Made by a program: the position numbers and the translations under genes. Shown in pieces: positions 17,364-25,994 of a stretch of DNA of 44,716 nt; the first letter of the stretch is position 1, and the number at the start of each line of letters is the position of its first letter. Below the pieces are notes generated by a model, which saw nothing but the letters and a program-made list of their open reading frames with translations, did not search any database and was not told the origin of the DNA. Source of the DNA: an uncultured Colwellia sp. (lineage in GTDB: Bacteria > Pseudomonadota > Gammaproteobacteria > Enterobacterales > Alteromonadaceae); assembly GCA_913063325.1 (NCBI GenBank), contig CAJXYE010000037.1, forward strand, positions 1-44,716. Direction: 5' to 3'.

Positions 17364-19770
17364 GTTATTATTTATTGTTGCTTGGAGAAACTTTTGTCGA
17401 GATAAGCTCACCAGCTTTATTCAGCTCGCAGGCTTAATTATTGGCATTGCCAGCTTTATCATCATTCAGTTTTATGTCGACCATCAAAAGAGTTACAACA
17501 CAGCATTTACGGATGCGAAGGATATATATCGCATTAATTTAATTCGTGGTGAGAATAAACCACAAGCACAAACACCATTGAGACTTGCAACGGAGCTAAC
17601 ACAAAATTTTAACGAAGTAGAAGATGCTACCCGTATCTCACCGTCAAGTGTGTCAGTGAAACATTTGCAAGGCGTTTATTCTGAGCGCGCACTTTACGCC
17701 GATGCGAACTACTTAGACTTTTTTGATTTTGAATTAATTGAAGGAGATATCAATACCGCATTGGACGCACCAGATAGTTTAATACTGCATCAAGACGTAG
17801 CGGTTAAATACTTTTCCACCGCCATTGGGGTTATAGGCAAGCGTTTAACCATTAACGGTAAAGATCATCAAGTAACAGGCGTGATTAAAAAGCCAATAAC
17901 ACCCACCACTATGCCTTTAACCATGATATTACCTATGGTGAATTTTTATAGAGAATTTTCTCGACCAGAGTGGATTGATGCATGGAATTTCAATGCCACC
18001 AGAACCTATGCCAAAATTAGACAACCAGCAAATATTAATACCTTAACACAAACGGTAAGTGACTATTATGATAGCCGCGCGAAAGGGTTGTCCTCATTTA
18101 ATACCAATCGTGTCATCATTCAGCCGTTATTAGATATCTATCTTGATAACACCACAACAAAAAGCTTAACACCACCAAGTAGTGATGTGATGGTTACTGT
18201 GTTTAGCATTATCTCTTTAATGATATTGCTATTGGCTTGCGTTAATTTTACTAACCTTTCAACGGCTGCTGCGATGCGCAGGGGCAAAGATGTCGGTGTT
18301 CGTAAAGCCTTAGGTGCAAGTAAAGTACAATTGATCACTCAGTACTTATCTGAGGCCGTTATGTTATCAGCTATAGCTTGTATTTTTTCATTGCTATTGG
18401 TTTATCTATGTCTGCCGGCATTTAACCAATTAATGAATGCGGAAATGGTCTTTAATATTTCAATGACACAATATATACAGTTATTTGGTCTGACCTTCTT
18501 AGTGGGAACATTAGCAGGCAGCTATCCAGCGTTTTATTTGAGTAACTTGTCACCTGCCCATGTACTAAAAGGTTTAGTGAGTACCTCTAAATCAGGCATG
18601 TTTTTAAGGCAATCTCTTATTATTTTTCAGTTTGCGATTGCAGCCTTTTTATTGGTTGCTAGTTTAGTGGTGAATTGGCAGATGCAATACATAAATAATA
18701 TGGAACAAGGCTTTGACCGTGAAGGCGTTATTGTGGTCTCACGAGGAGATAGTACTTACAATGCTTTTAAAAGCCAAACATTACGTCACCCCGATGTTAT
18801 TTCAGTCACTATGTCACATACTGTGCCAACTAAGGCGACCAGAACTTCAAATACCGTAAGACGATTAGATGATATCAGCAATGAAATTTGGGTAGGTAAT
18901 AACCCCATAAGCTTAGATTTCTTCAATACCTATGGCATAAAACTGTTAAGTGGTCGTGTATTCTCTAAGGCCTATGTTAATGATGCTTATAAAGAAAATA
19001 AGGAAGATTGGCAGTCATCAACAGGTAAGTTGGTTATTAACCAAACGTTGGCGCTTACGCTAGGTTGGAGTCCAGAAGAGGCCGTTGGTCAACTGCTCAC
19101 TTTAGGTGGCGGTCAAGACGGTATGCATAATCATCAAATTATTGGTGTGGTTGAAGACAGTCACTATGTCAATGTAAAGAATACAGTACCACCAATGACC
19201 TATGTACTATCGGCAGAGCCAAAAGACTTATCATTACGTTGGACGTCAATTCGTTTTAAAGCGGGCGCAAGTTTGCAAGGCTTAAAAGATGTTGAACAAA
19301 TATGGTTAGGTTTAGCGCCTGATTTAGCCTTCAAATATGATTGGATAACAGACCTATTTGATTCAAGCTATCGTAATGAAAACCAGCAAACAGACCTGTT
19401 AAATGTCTTTACCTTATTAGCTACTGTGGTTACCGCCATTGGTTTATTTGGCTTAGCAGCATTTAATACCCAACGCAGAGTGAAAGAAATAGCAGTACGT
19501 AAAATATTAGGCGCGAGCACGGGGCAGTTATGTTTTATGTTGGTAAACCAGTTTTCAAGCTTAGTGATTATCGCCAATGTGATTGCACTACCTTTAGCTT
19601 ATTTGTTAATGCGAGACTGGTTAGATAACTTTATTTACCGCATTAATATGCCCTATAGTGCCTTTATGTTGAGTGCTGCTTTTAGCTTAGTGATAGCTTA
19701 CGTTACAGTGATGGTTATTGCTTACAGAGCAGCAACGGCTAAACCTGTAGATTCATTGCATTGCGAGTAA
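17356..19770 (+). CDS. FtsX/MacB-type ABC transporter permease, two-domain
   Basis: The start is GTG at 17356, with GGGGAGG upstream, overlapping the ATPase gene. The 804-residue protein is a duplicated MacB_PCD-FtsX permease. An N-terminal span (about 18-37) is followed by a large periplasmic domain, then a span cluster around 280-430. A second periplasmic domain follows, and three C-terminal spans end the protein. The cytoplasmic loop after a span carries the FtsX-type motif RRGKDVGVRKALGA, and a second copy reads RRVKEIAVRKILGA. These duplicated permeases export peptides, lipids or antibiotics in mechanotransmission style. The substrate here is unknown. Confidence 0.88.
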   Translation: MVKLLFIVAWRNFCRDKLTSFIQLAGLIIGIASFIIIQFYVDHQKSYNTAFTDAKDIYRINLIRGENKPQAQTPLRLATELTQNFNEVEDATRISPSSVSVKHLQGVYSERALYADANYLDFFDFELIEGDINTALDAPDSLILHQDVAVKYFSTAIGVIGKRLTINGKDHQVTGVIKKPITPTTMPLTMILPMVNFYREFSRPEWIDAWNFNATRTYAKIRQPANINTLTQTVSDYYDSRAKGLSSFNTNRVIIQPLLDIYLDNTTTKSLTPPSSDVMVTVFSIISLMILLLACVNFTNLSTAAAMRRGKDVGVRKALGASKVQLITQYLSEAVMLSAIACIFSLLLVYLCLPAFNQLMNAEMVFNISMTQYIQLFGLTFLVGTLAGSYPAFYLSNLSPAHVLKGLVSTSKSGMFLRQSLIIFQFAIAAFLLVASLVVNWQMQYINNMEQGFDREGVIVVSRGDSTYNAFKSQTLRHPDVISVTMSHTVPTKATRTSNTVRRLDDISNEIWVGNNPISLDFFNTYGIKLLSGRVFSKAYVNDAYKENKEDWQSSTGKLVINQTLALTLGWSPEEAVGQLLTLGGGQDGMHNHQIIGVVEDSHYVNVKNTVPPMTYVLSAEPKDLSLRWTSIRFKAGASLQGLKDVEQIWLGLAPDLAFKYDWITDLFDSSYRNENQQTDLLNVFTLLATVVTAIGLFGLAAFNTQRRVKEIAVRKILGASTGQLCFMLVNQFSSLVIIANVIALPLAYLLMRDWLDNFIYRINMPYSAFMLSAAFSLVIAYVTVMVIAYRAATAKPVDSLHCE

Positions 19771-19918
19771 TAATCTAAGTTATACCAATTCGCATGAGGC
19801 TATTTTTAGCTATTAGCTTTTGGAAGGGCATTAACGAACAATACTAGTGATGATCTAGTTAGTATAAATTTCTGAGGGGATAGTAAAACTTAATATTCTT
19901 GACGGGTTCGCTTAGAAC

Positions 19919-19955
19919 AATGGTGAGTGTCCAAATAATGTAAACACTCACCATT
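19919..19955. terminator. Perfect 12-bp hairpin between convergent genes
   Basis: AATGGTGAGTGT and ACACTCACCATT are perfect complements with a 13-base loop. The hairpin lies between the convergent permease and hupB genes, 60 bp past the hupB stop. No T-run follows on either strand, so it may be a Rho-type or processed 3' end rather than a classical intrinsic terminator. Confidence 0.5.
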
Positions 19956-20015
19956 TAACTATATTAATCACAGATAATACTCCGGTATTAATGGCGTATT
20001 TTTTCTCTGGTAAGA

Positions 20016-20291
20016 TTAAACGTTTACAGCATCTTTTAATGCTTTACCCGCTTTAAAAGCAGGAACTTTAGCTGCAGAAATTTGGATCTCTGCACCTGTT
20101 TGAGGGTTACGGCCTATGCGAGCAGCACGGTCATTTACTTTGTAAGTACCAAAACCGACTAATGCAACATCACCACCACTAGCTAGTTCAGCTGTTACTG
20201 ATTCAATTAAGCTGTCTAACGCACGACCAGCAGATGCTTTTGAAATGTCTGCGCCTTCAGAAATTTTCGCTACTAATTCACTTTTATTCAT
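20016..20291 (-). CDS. hupB: DNA-binding protein HU-beta
   Basis: This 91-residue protein is a full-length HU-type histone-like protein. It starts [10 protein letters not shown] and carries the family signature [21 protein letters not shown], with Arg-rich beta arms and the Pro that intercalates into DNA. The C-terminus ([15 protein letters not shown]) matches HU. It binds and bends DNA without sequence specificity and organises the nucleoid. It is a single-gene unit with its own upstream region. HU-beta is preferred over HU-alpha or IHF by overall resemblance. Confidence 0.95.
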   Translation of the reverse strand: MNKSELVAKISEGADISKASAGRALDSLIESVTAELASGGDVALVGFGTYKVNDRAARIGRNPQTGAEIQISAAKVPAFKAGKALKDAVNV

Positions 20292-20544
20292 TATTTTTAT
20301 GCCCTGTTTGTTGTTGTCAGTGACATACTAAGAAATAACAGTGAATTGAGCAATAGAAATTATCATCTTTGTGCAAAAATGTTAGCTTTACCATTATAGT
20401 CGGCCTAAACACTGTTTAAAAAATAGTTAAGCTGTTGAATTATACAACCTTAAAGTACTCTATATCGTCAGTTTGTTTCACTCAATTCAAGTTAACGTTA
20501 CGCGTTTATACCCAGTTACTTTCTGTTTTTACTTTAGGTACTGA

Positions 20545-22104
20545 TTAAATAATACTGGCCCCACAGCCGGGTATTTCGGTAATATCAAAAAGATCAATTT
20601 GTGAAGGCTCTAAATATTCCTTGGCAAATTTTAAGTATACCTTTTGTGAAATAAAAACATCAAATAAGTCAGGATCAAGATGATCAGTTAACTTCATTCT
20701 TCCCATAATAGTAAGCGTTTCGGATAAGGTTTTTGGATCTTTATATGGGCGGTCATTTGCTGTTAACGCTTCAAAAACATCTGCAATGCCCATTATTCTT
20801 GCAGGAATAGACATTTCATCGCGCTTTAACCCTTTAGGGTAACCGGTGCCATCCATTTTCTCATGGTGGCCACAAGCGTATTCAGGGACACGTTTTAAGT
20901 GTTTTGGAAAAGGCATCGACTCAAGCATTTCGACAGTCACGTCCATATGACCATTGATGACTTGCCGTTCTTTTGCATTTAAGGTGCCGCGTTTGGTAAT
21001 TAAGTTGTATACCTCATCGCTAGTTAATATATCTTGTTTTACTCCCTTAATCGTTACTTGGTAATTTTTAGCAATTTTGTGAACGCGCTTAATTTTATCA
21101 TCATCAAAAAATTCACCACCTTTATTGGCATGACAAATAAAGTCTCGGTCAGACTCAAGCTCTTTTAATAATAAAGCTTTTTCATTTTCGTCATACTTAT
21201 TACTGTAATAAAGATCTCTAGCCGCTATTTCAAAACGGGCACTGACTAACTCTATCCGATCGAACACGGTTTCTAATTTTTTAGCCTTATCCATGACATA
21301 TTCTGGGGTGGCTACCTTGCCACAGTCATGTAACCAAGCCGCAACGCCTAATTCATGAAAGTCTTCTTTACTCATAGAAAATTTATCAAGCGGGCCATAA
21401 TTTATTCCATGACAAGCTTCAGCCAACATCATGGTAATTAAAGGTACGCGTCGACAATGGCCTCCAGTATATGGCGATTTTTTATCGATGGCAGAAGCAA
21501 TAAGTTGAGAAAAAGCAGAAAATAAATTTTCCATTTCATCTATAAGTTGTTTATTGGTGAGGATGACGCCTGCTAGTGAGCTAAGTGCATGGGTTAGTTT
21601 TTCGGTTTCTTCATTAAAAGGAATAATTTCGCCCTGATAATTGACGGCATTGATAAGTTGGATAACGCCGTTAAGATCACCCTGATGATTTTTCATTGGT
21701 AGCGTTAACACTGACTGGGTTTTATAGCCGGTTCTCTTGTCCATTACTTTGGCTGCACTTAAATCATAATCCGGGCATTGATAAACATCGGCAATATTTA
21801 TTATTTTACCTGTATGAGCGGCAATTGCGACAAGAGCACTGTCATTAACCACGCCATACTTTAGGATAGGGATCGGCGGAAAGTTAATTTCATTATTTGT
21901 AGTGCCACCTAAATGCAGTGATAGCGTTGTATTGATGATAGTTTCAAAAACCAGCTCACCTTGTTCAGACATAGAATAGATAGTGCCGCCGTCAGCATTA
22001 GCTAACTCCATAGCACTTTTGATTATTTTTTCTAATAATACCCCGTGATCTTTCTCTGAAGATAACGCGATGCCTATCTCAATAAAATGTTCAATGTTGT
22101 TCAT
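20545..22104 (-). CDS. GAF and HD-GYP domain cyclic-di-GMP phosphodiesterase
   Basis: This 519-residue protein has an N-terminal GAF domain (about 10-180; DGGTIYSM, TLPMKNHQGDLNGVIQLIN) and a C-terminal HD-GYP domain. The catalytic pattern is present: GGHCRRV, the metal-binding AAWLHDCGKVATPEYVMDK, VEMLESMPFP, HHEKMDGTGYP, and ARIMGIADVFEALT. By family knowledge it should hydrolyse c-di-GMP, with the GAF domain sensing a small ligand. It has no membrane segment, so it is cytoplasmic. It is divergent from the cyclase operon, placing c-di-GMP and cAMP signalling genes side by side. Confidence 0.9.
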   Translation of the reverse strand: MNNIEHFIEIGIALSSEKDHGVLLEKIIKSAMELANADGGTIYSMSEQGELVFETIINTTLSLHLGGTTNNEINFPPIPILKYGVVNDSALVAIAAHTGKIINIADVYQCPDYDLSAAKVMDKRTGYKTQSVLTLPMKNHQGDLNGVIQLINAVNYQGEIIPFNEETEKLTHALSSLAGVILTNKQLIDEMENLFSAFSQLIASAIDKKSPYTGGHCRRVPLITMMLAEACHGINYGPLDKFSMSKEDFHELGVAAWLHDCGKVATPEYVMDKAKKLETVFDRIELVSARFEIAARDLYYSNKYDENEKALLLKELESDRDFICHANKGGEFFDDDKIKRVHKIAKNYQVTIKGVKQDILTSDEVYNLITKRGTLNAKERQVINGHMDVTVEMLESMPFPKHLKRVPEYACGHHEKMDGTGYPKGLKRDEMSIPARIMGIADVFEALTANDRPYKDPKTLSETLTIMGRMKLTDHLDPDLFDVFISQKVYLKFAKEYLEPSQIDLFDITEIPGCGASII

Positions 22105-22336
22105 TTTATCCCCTGTACTAAGTTAACTGCTATGAGTTAATCAAAAGTATAGGCTCGTGCGGAGTAAATTGTAAAAGTTAACCATTAAAAAGCGCAATTG
22201 TTGGTTAAAGTCTCATCCATCCGGTCACAGTAATCATATGTTTCTACATAAATAATAATTACTACGCTTGTGAACTATACTTTTTTAATAACTGATTTCA
22301 CTTGTTTGCAAGTTAATAGCTTTAATAGGTGCACTT

Positions 22337-23236
22337 ATGAAAACGTTTTATGCCACCATTACCATAGTACTAATTTTATCTAACCCTATAGCAGCCCAGC
22401 AAGTAGTAGATGAAGGTGAATGGGTCGAGTGGATAGCAGACGCACAATTGTCATATGCTGCTATTGATAACCTAAATTTGTCAGCTTTTAGTGATGACAC
22501 TCATAGTGATGAGCGTATCGCCCTTAACGGTATTATTGGTCGTTTTTATCAATTTAATGGTTTTACTCGAATGAGCTTTATACTTGAACTTGATGTTGAA
22601 AAGTATCAGGACTTTGACTCTATGGATAACCAACAAGTCGGTGCAAACTTTGGTATTAGGCATAAGTTTGGTTTAGGTTTTTATCAACCCTACTTGCAGT
22701 TTAATGCTAATTATCGACATAAAGAAGTAGAGTGGGATGCTGATTCAATAGACATACTTTTTAGCACGCTAGAGATTGGTCAGCACATAACTAACCAATT
22801 ATCTTTAGCGGCAAGTGTCGATTTTACTTCAACAGATGGAGAAGACAGGACCGTAATTGTGCCTGAGCTATCAAGTGAGGTTTTCGATCAAAGCTTTATT
22901 CACCTATCGTTTTTTGTTGATTATATCCTTAGTGAAAATTGGCTACTTTCGGGGAGTTACGCCCGTCGTCAAGGAGATTTTCAATCAGCTTGTAGTAAGG
23001 AGAATGTTGCTACTGTTCTTGAGGTTGAACAGGTTAAAGCAATCACTTCCGATAGGATTTTTGGTGGTTGTGTTTATAAGCTCGATGGTAGTAGTAATAT
23101 TTATTCTGCTTCACTGAGTTATAGCCTAACCAGTCATTCAGGACTTAATTTTGTTATGGAGCATTATCAAGGGAAAGCTGATGTTTTAGATTATCACAGC
23201 ACCTCCTACTCACTCAGTTTCAACTACCGTTATTAA
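22337..23236 (+). CDS. Outer-membrane beta-barrel protein, unknown function
   Basis: This 299-residue protein has a signal peptide ending near PIAAQ. It consists of alternating hydrophobic and polar residues typical of amphipathic beta strands, and ends in an aromatic residue (SFNYRY), as outer-membrane proteins do. Two Cys residues (SACSKE and GGCVYKL) may form a disulfide in an extracellular loop. I do not recognise a named family. It is the first gene of a six-gene operon that includes two adenylate cyclases. The next gene follows after 10 bp with AAGGGG before its start. Confidence 0.75.
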   Translation: MKTFYATITIVLILSNPIAAQQVVDEGEWVEWIADAQLSYAAIDNLNLSAFSDDTHSDERIALNGIIGRFYQFNGFTRMSFILELDVEKYQDFDSMDNQQVGANFGIRHKFGLGFYQPYLQFNANYRHKEVEWDADSIDILFSTLEIGQHITNQLSLAASVDFTSTDGEDRTVIVPELSSEVFDQSFIHLSFFVDYILSENWLLSGSYARRQGDFQSACSKENVATVLEVEQVKAITSDRIFGGCVYKLDGSSNIYSASLSYSLTSHSGLNFVMEHYQGKADVLDYHSTSYSLSFNYRY

Positions 23237-23246
23237 GGGGTATAAG

Positions 23247-23897
23247 ATGAAGGTATTTCAGTTCACTGCTTGGTGTTTTATATCTATTTCCCTTGTGATT
23301 TCTTGGTTAAGTCATGCCAACTCTATTAAGGTAAGTGTGGTTGATGATAAGAAACAGCCAGTGGAGTTTGCGGTTATTTATATTAAAGAAACCTTGCCAA
23401 AAGTAAGTGATAATTCGGTTGTTATTGATCAAGTTGATAAAGAATTCATTCCTTATGTCACCGTGGTACAACGTGGTAGTGCTATTAACTTCCCTAACAA
23501 TGATGAGATACGTCATCAGGTTTACTCTTTTTCAAAATCTAAACAATTTGAATTACCGCTATATAGTGGTAATCCAGCATCTCCCGTAGTTTTTGATCAC
23601 AATGGTGTTGTTGCTATGGCTTGTAATATTCATGACTGGATGAAGGCTTATGTCTATGTGGTCGACACTAATAAATTCACACTCTCCAATAAGTCAGGTC
23701 AAGCGGTATTAACTAATCTAGCAAAAGGACAATATGAAGTGGTTGTTTGGCACCCAAAAGCGAAAGAGAGCGAGCTACTCAATGCCCAGAAAATAAACAT
23801 TAGTGATGGTGAGCACGAACTTTTCTTTACCGTTGCACAAAAAACACAATTTAAAGCATGGCGATCCCCCAAAAGTACTAAGCGCCGAGGTTATTAA
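23247..23897 (+). CDS. Periplasmic cupredoxin-like copper protein
   Basis: This 216-residue protein has a signal peptide ending near SHANS. The type 1 copper ligand pattern is visible: His90 in RHQVYSF, then Cys126, His129 and Met132 in CNIHDWM, equal to Cx2Hx2M after a distant His. The Greek-key strand GSAINFPNNDEIRH is typical of plastocyanin-like domains. A C-terminal carboxypeptidase-regulatory-like sandwich follows (SGQAVLTNLAKGQYEVVVWHP). Relatives are often labelled methylamine utilisation protein by similarity only. Electron transfer or copper sensing for the adjacent cyclases is possible, and this is inference from context. Confidence 0.8.
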   Translation: MKVFQFTAWCFISISLVISWLSHANSIKVSVVDDKKQPVEFAVIYIKETLPKVSDNSVVIDQVDKEFIPYVTVVQRGSAINFPNNDEIRHQVYSFSKSKQFELPLYSGNPASPVVFDHNGVVAMACNIHDWMKAYVYVVDTNKFTLSNKSGQAVLTNLAKGQYEVVVWHPKAKESELLNAQKINISDGEHELFFTVAQKTQFKAWRSPKSTKRRGY

Positions 23898-23958
23898 GTT
23901 ACGCTAGTTAATGTTTCAAAGATTGAAACAAATGACAGTGATGATGTGAGGGATTAAC

Positions 23959-25932
23959 ATTAAGAAGCTTTTTAGGTTCAGTCATTTTCGTACCAGAATT
24001 ATTGCCTTTGTTATGGTAATTTTTATCCCTGTCCAATTATCATTATTTGTTGTTATTCGTGATGCTAATATAGCAACGGCAAGAGCAAATATTGATGAGG
24101 CTTTGCAAGTAACCGCGGATGTTTTTTTTAAATCTTTGGCGCAGCATCGCGATAGTTTACTGTCAAAGGTAAGAGCCTTATCGTCTGATTATGCCTTCAA
24201 ACCCGTTGCCAATACTAATGAGCATAAAACAGTATTATCAACACTTATTAGCTATCAACAGCGCGTCGATGCCGATGTAATGTTATTGCTTTCTATGCAA
24301 GGCAATATTATCGCTGATACCAGTCATCCGCAGTTAACCACTGAGCCTTTTTATTTACCTCATCTGATTGAACAAGCCAGTAACAGTGAATACGGTGAAG
24401 CCGACTCAATTGCTTTTATTGACAATAAACCGTATCTTCTCGTTGCAGTCCCATTATTTTCACCTGAGCCAAGCCATTGGATTGTTATGGGTTTTTTGCT
24501 TACCGATGATTTCGCATTAAATTTACAAAAAACGACTAAATCAGATGTTTCAATTCTGTTTGGCAGCAAATTGGCTTCATCCGGGAACTATCAATGGCAA
24601 CAATTAGCTTCAACATTGCCTGGGGGGATTCGTCAGTTATCCGAACAAGCCTTAACTTCACAAGCCTCATTTCATCAGGACCACAACGTAAATCAACACT
24701 TTAACAAAAATTTTGATTTATCACTGGCAGGACAAAGCTATGTTTCAGTCGTTGTACCTATAAAAAGTGAAAATGAAGAATACTTTATTGCCTTGCTACA
24801 GCGTTCTCTGGCGCAAGCTTTAGTACCCTATGAGAACTTACACTTTATCGTTGCCTTTGGTTTTTTAGTCGCCTTAATTCTGCTCATTATTGGCGGAAAT
24901 TTCATTGCTAGAAAAATAACTGAGCCCGTGACAGTGTTAGCCCAAGGCGCTGAAAAAATTGAACAAGGTCACTATGACTTAACAATTGAAGTAAATCAAA
25001 AAGATGAACTAGGTCAGCTCGCTCAGCGCTTTAATGCCATGGCAAAAGGCTTGGCAGAGCGAGCCAAGGTCCGTAGCTTATTAGGTAAAGTAGTTTCTCC
25101 CGCTATTGCAGAACAGTTACTCAATAAAGGGGTTGAACTTGGCGGAGAAGAGCGAGAAGTGACGATTTTATTTAGTGATATCCGAAATTTTACCTGCTTG
25201 TGTGAAACTCATAATGCTAAAGAAATGATCACATTATTAAATCAACTATTAACGCGGCTAAGTAAAATAATAGATGGTCACCACGGCGTTATCGATAAAT
25301 ATATTGGTGATGCGGTGATGGCATTATTTGGCGTACCAATAAAAGATGACTTACAAGCGCAAAACTCTGTACTTGCTGCTTTGGCCATGCAACAAAAGTT
25401 AGTGACAATCAACCAAGAGCTTACAGCGAATAACTTGGTGGAAATAGGTTTGGGCATTGGCATTAATACTGCTCAAGTCATCGCGGGTAATATGGGCTCT
25501 GCAACAAGGTTAAATTATACTGTGATTGGTGATGGCGTAAATGTGTCATCGCGTTTAGAAGGGTTGACAAAATATTATGGCGTATCAATTTTAGTGACAC
25601 AGGCCACTAAAGAGCAATGTAAAGATATTCTATTTCAAGAAATAGACACAGTGAGAGTCAAAGGGAAAAAAGAGGGGTTAACCATATACAAACCTTTGGG
25701 GGCCATAGATGACTGCAGTGTTCAGGAACTTGAACAAGTTGCAGTATTTGACAAGGTATTACTTTTTTATAAAGAGCAAAATTGGCAATCAGCTTTGGCC
25801 TTGTTGTCACCCTTAAAAGAGCAATATGTATCGACTCGTTATTACCAAATTTACTTGGATCGATTACAAGCAAAACAAGGTGAAGAGTTTGATAAACATT
25901 GGGATGGAATATTTACGCATTTTGAAAAGTAA
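23959..25932 (+). CDS. Membrane adenylate cyclase, Cache-HAMP-class III, probable AUU start
   Basis: The protein is about 657 residues long if started at ATT 23959. GAGGG lies six bases ahead, and the N-terminus then reads (M)KKLFRFSHFRTRIIAF, the expected positive patch before the first membrane span. The first ATG (24013) has no ribosome-binding site and cuts off that patch, and no ATG, GTG or TTG occurs between it and the in-frame stop at 23947. Order: span, periplasmic Cache-type sensor (about 50-285), second span, HAMP (KITEPVTVLAQGAEKIEQG), then a class III catalytic domain. Metal-binding Asp residues lie in FSDIRNFT and IGDAVMALFG. Lys in IDKYIGD and NVSSRLEGLTK supply substrate and transition-state residues. 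It should make cAMP in response to a periplasmic signal. Confidence 0.85.
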   Translation: MKKLFRFSHFRTRIIAFVMVIFIPVQLSLFVVIRDANIATARANIDEALQVTADVFFKSLAQHRDSLLSKVRALSSDYAFKPVANTNEHKTVLSTLISYQQRVDADVMLLLSMQGNIIADTSHPQLTTEPFYLPHLIEQASNSEYGEADSIAFIDNKPYLLVAVPLFSPEPSHWIVMGFLLTDDFALNLQKTTKSDVSILFGSKLASSGNYQWQQLASTLPGGIRQLSEQALTSQASFHQDHNVNQHFNKNFDLSLAGQSYVSVVVPIKSENEEYFIALLQRSLAQALVPYENLHFIVAFGFLVALILLIIGGNFIARKITEPVTVLAQGAEKIEQGHYDLTIEVNQKDELGQLAQRFNAMAKGLAERAKVRSLLGKVVSPAIAEQLLNKGVELGGEEREVTILFSDIRNFTCLCETHNAKEMITLLNQLLTRLSKIIDGHHGVIDKYIGDAVMALFGVPIKDDLQAQNSVLAALAMQQKLVTINQELTANNLVEIGLGIGINTAQVIAGNMGSATRLNYTVIGDGVNVSSRLEGLTKYYGVSILVTQATKEQCKDILFQEIDTVRVKGKKEGLTIYKPLGAIDDCSVQELEQVAVFDKVLLFYKEQNWQSALALLSPLKEQYVSTRYYQIYLDRLQAKQGEEFDKHWDGIFTHFEK

Positions 25933-25994
25933 ATTCGACAATTTCGCTTTAGCGGTTAACCTTAATATTAATAACTAAGAGTCTTCATTTTGTC

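Noticed and set aside
24013..24015. ATG 24013 as start of the first adenylate cyclase
   Set aside because: It has no ribosome-binding site and removes the basic residues before the first membrane span. The ATT at 23959 fits better.
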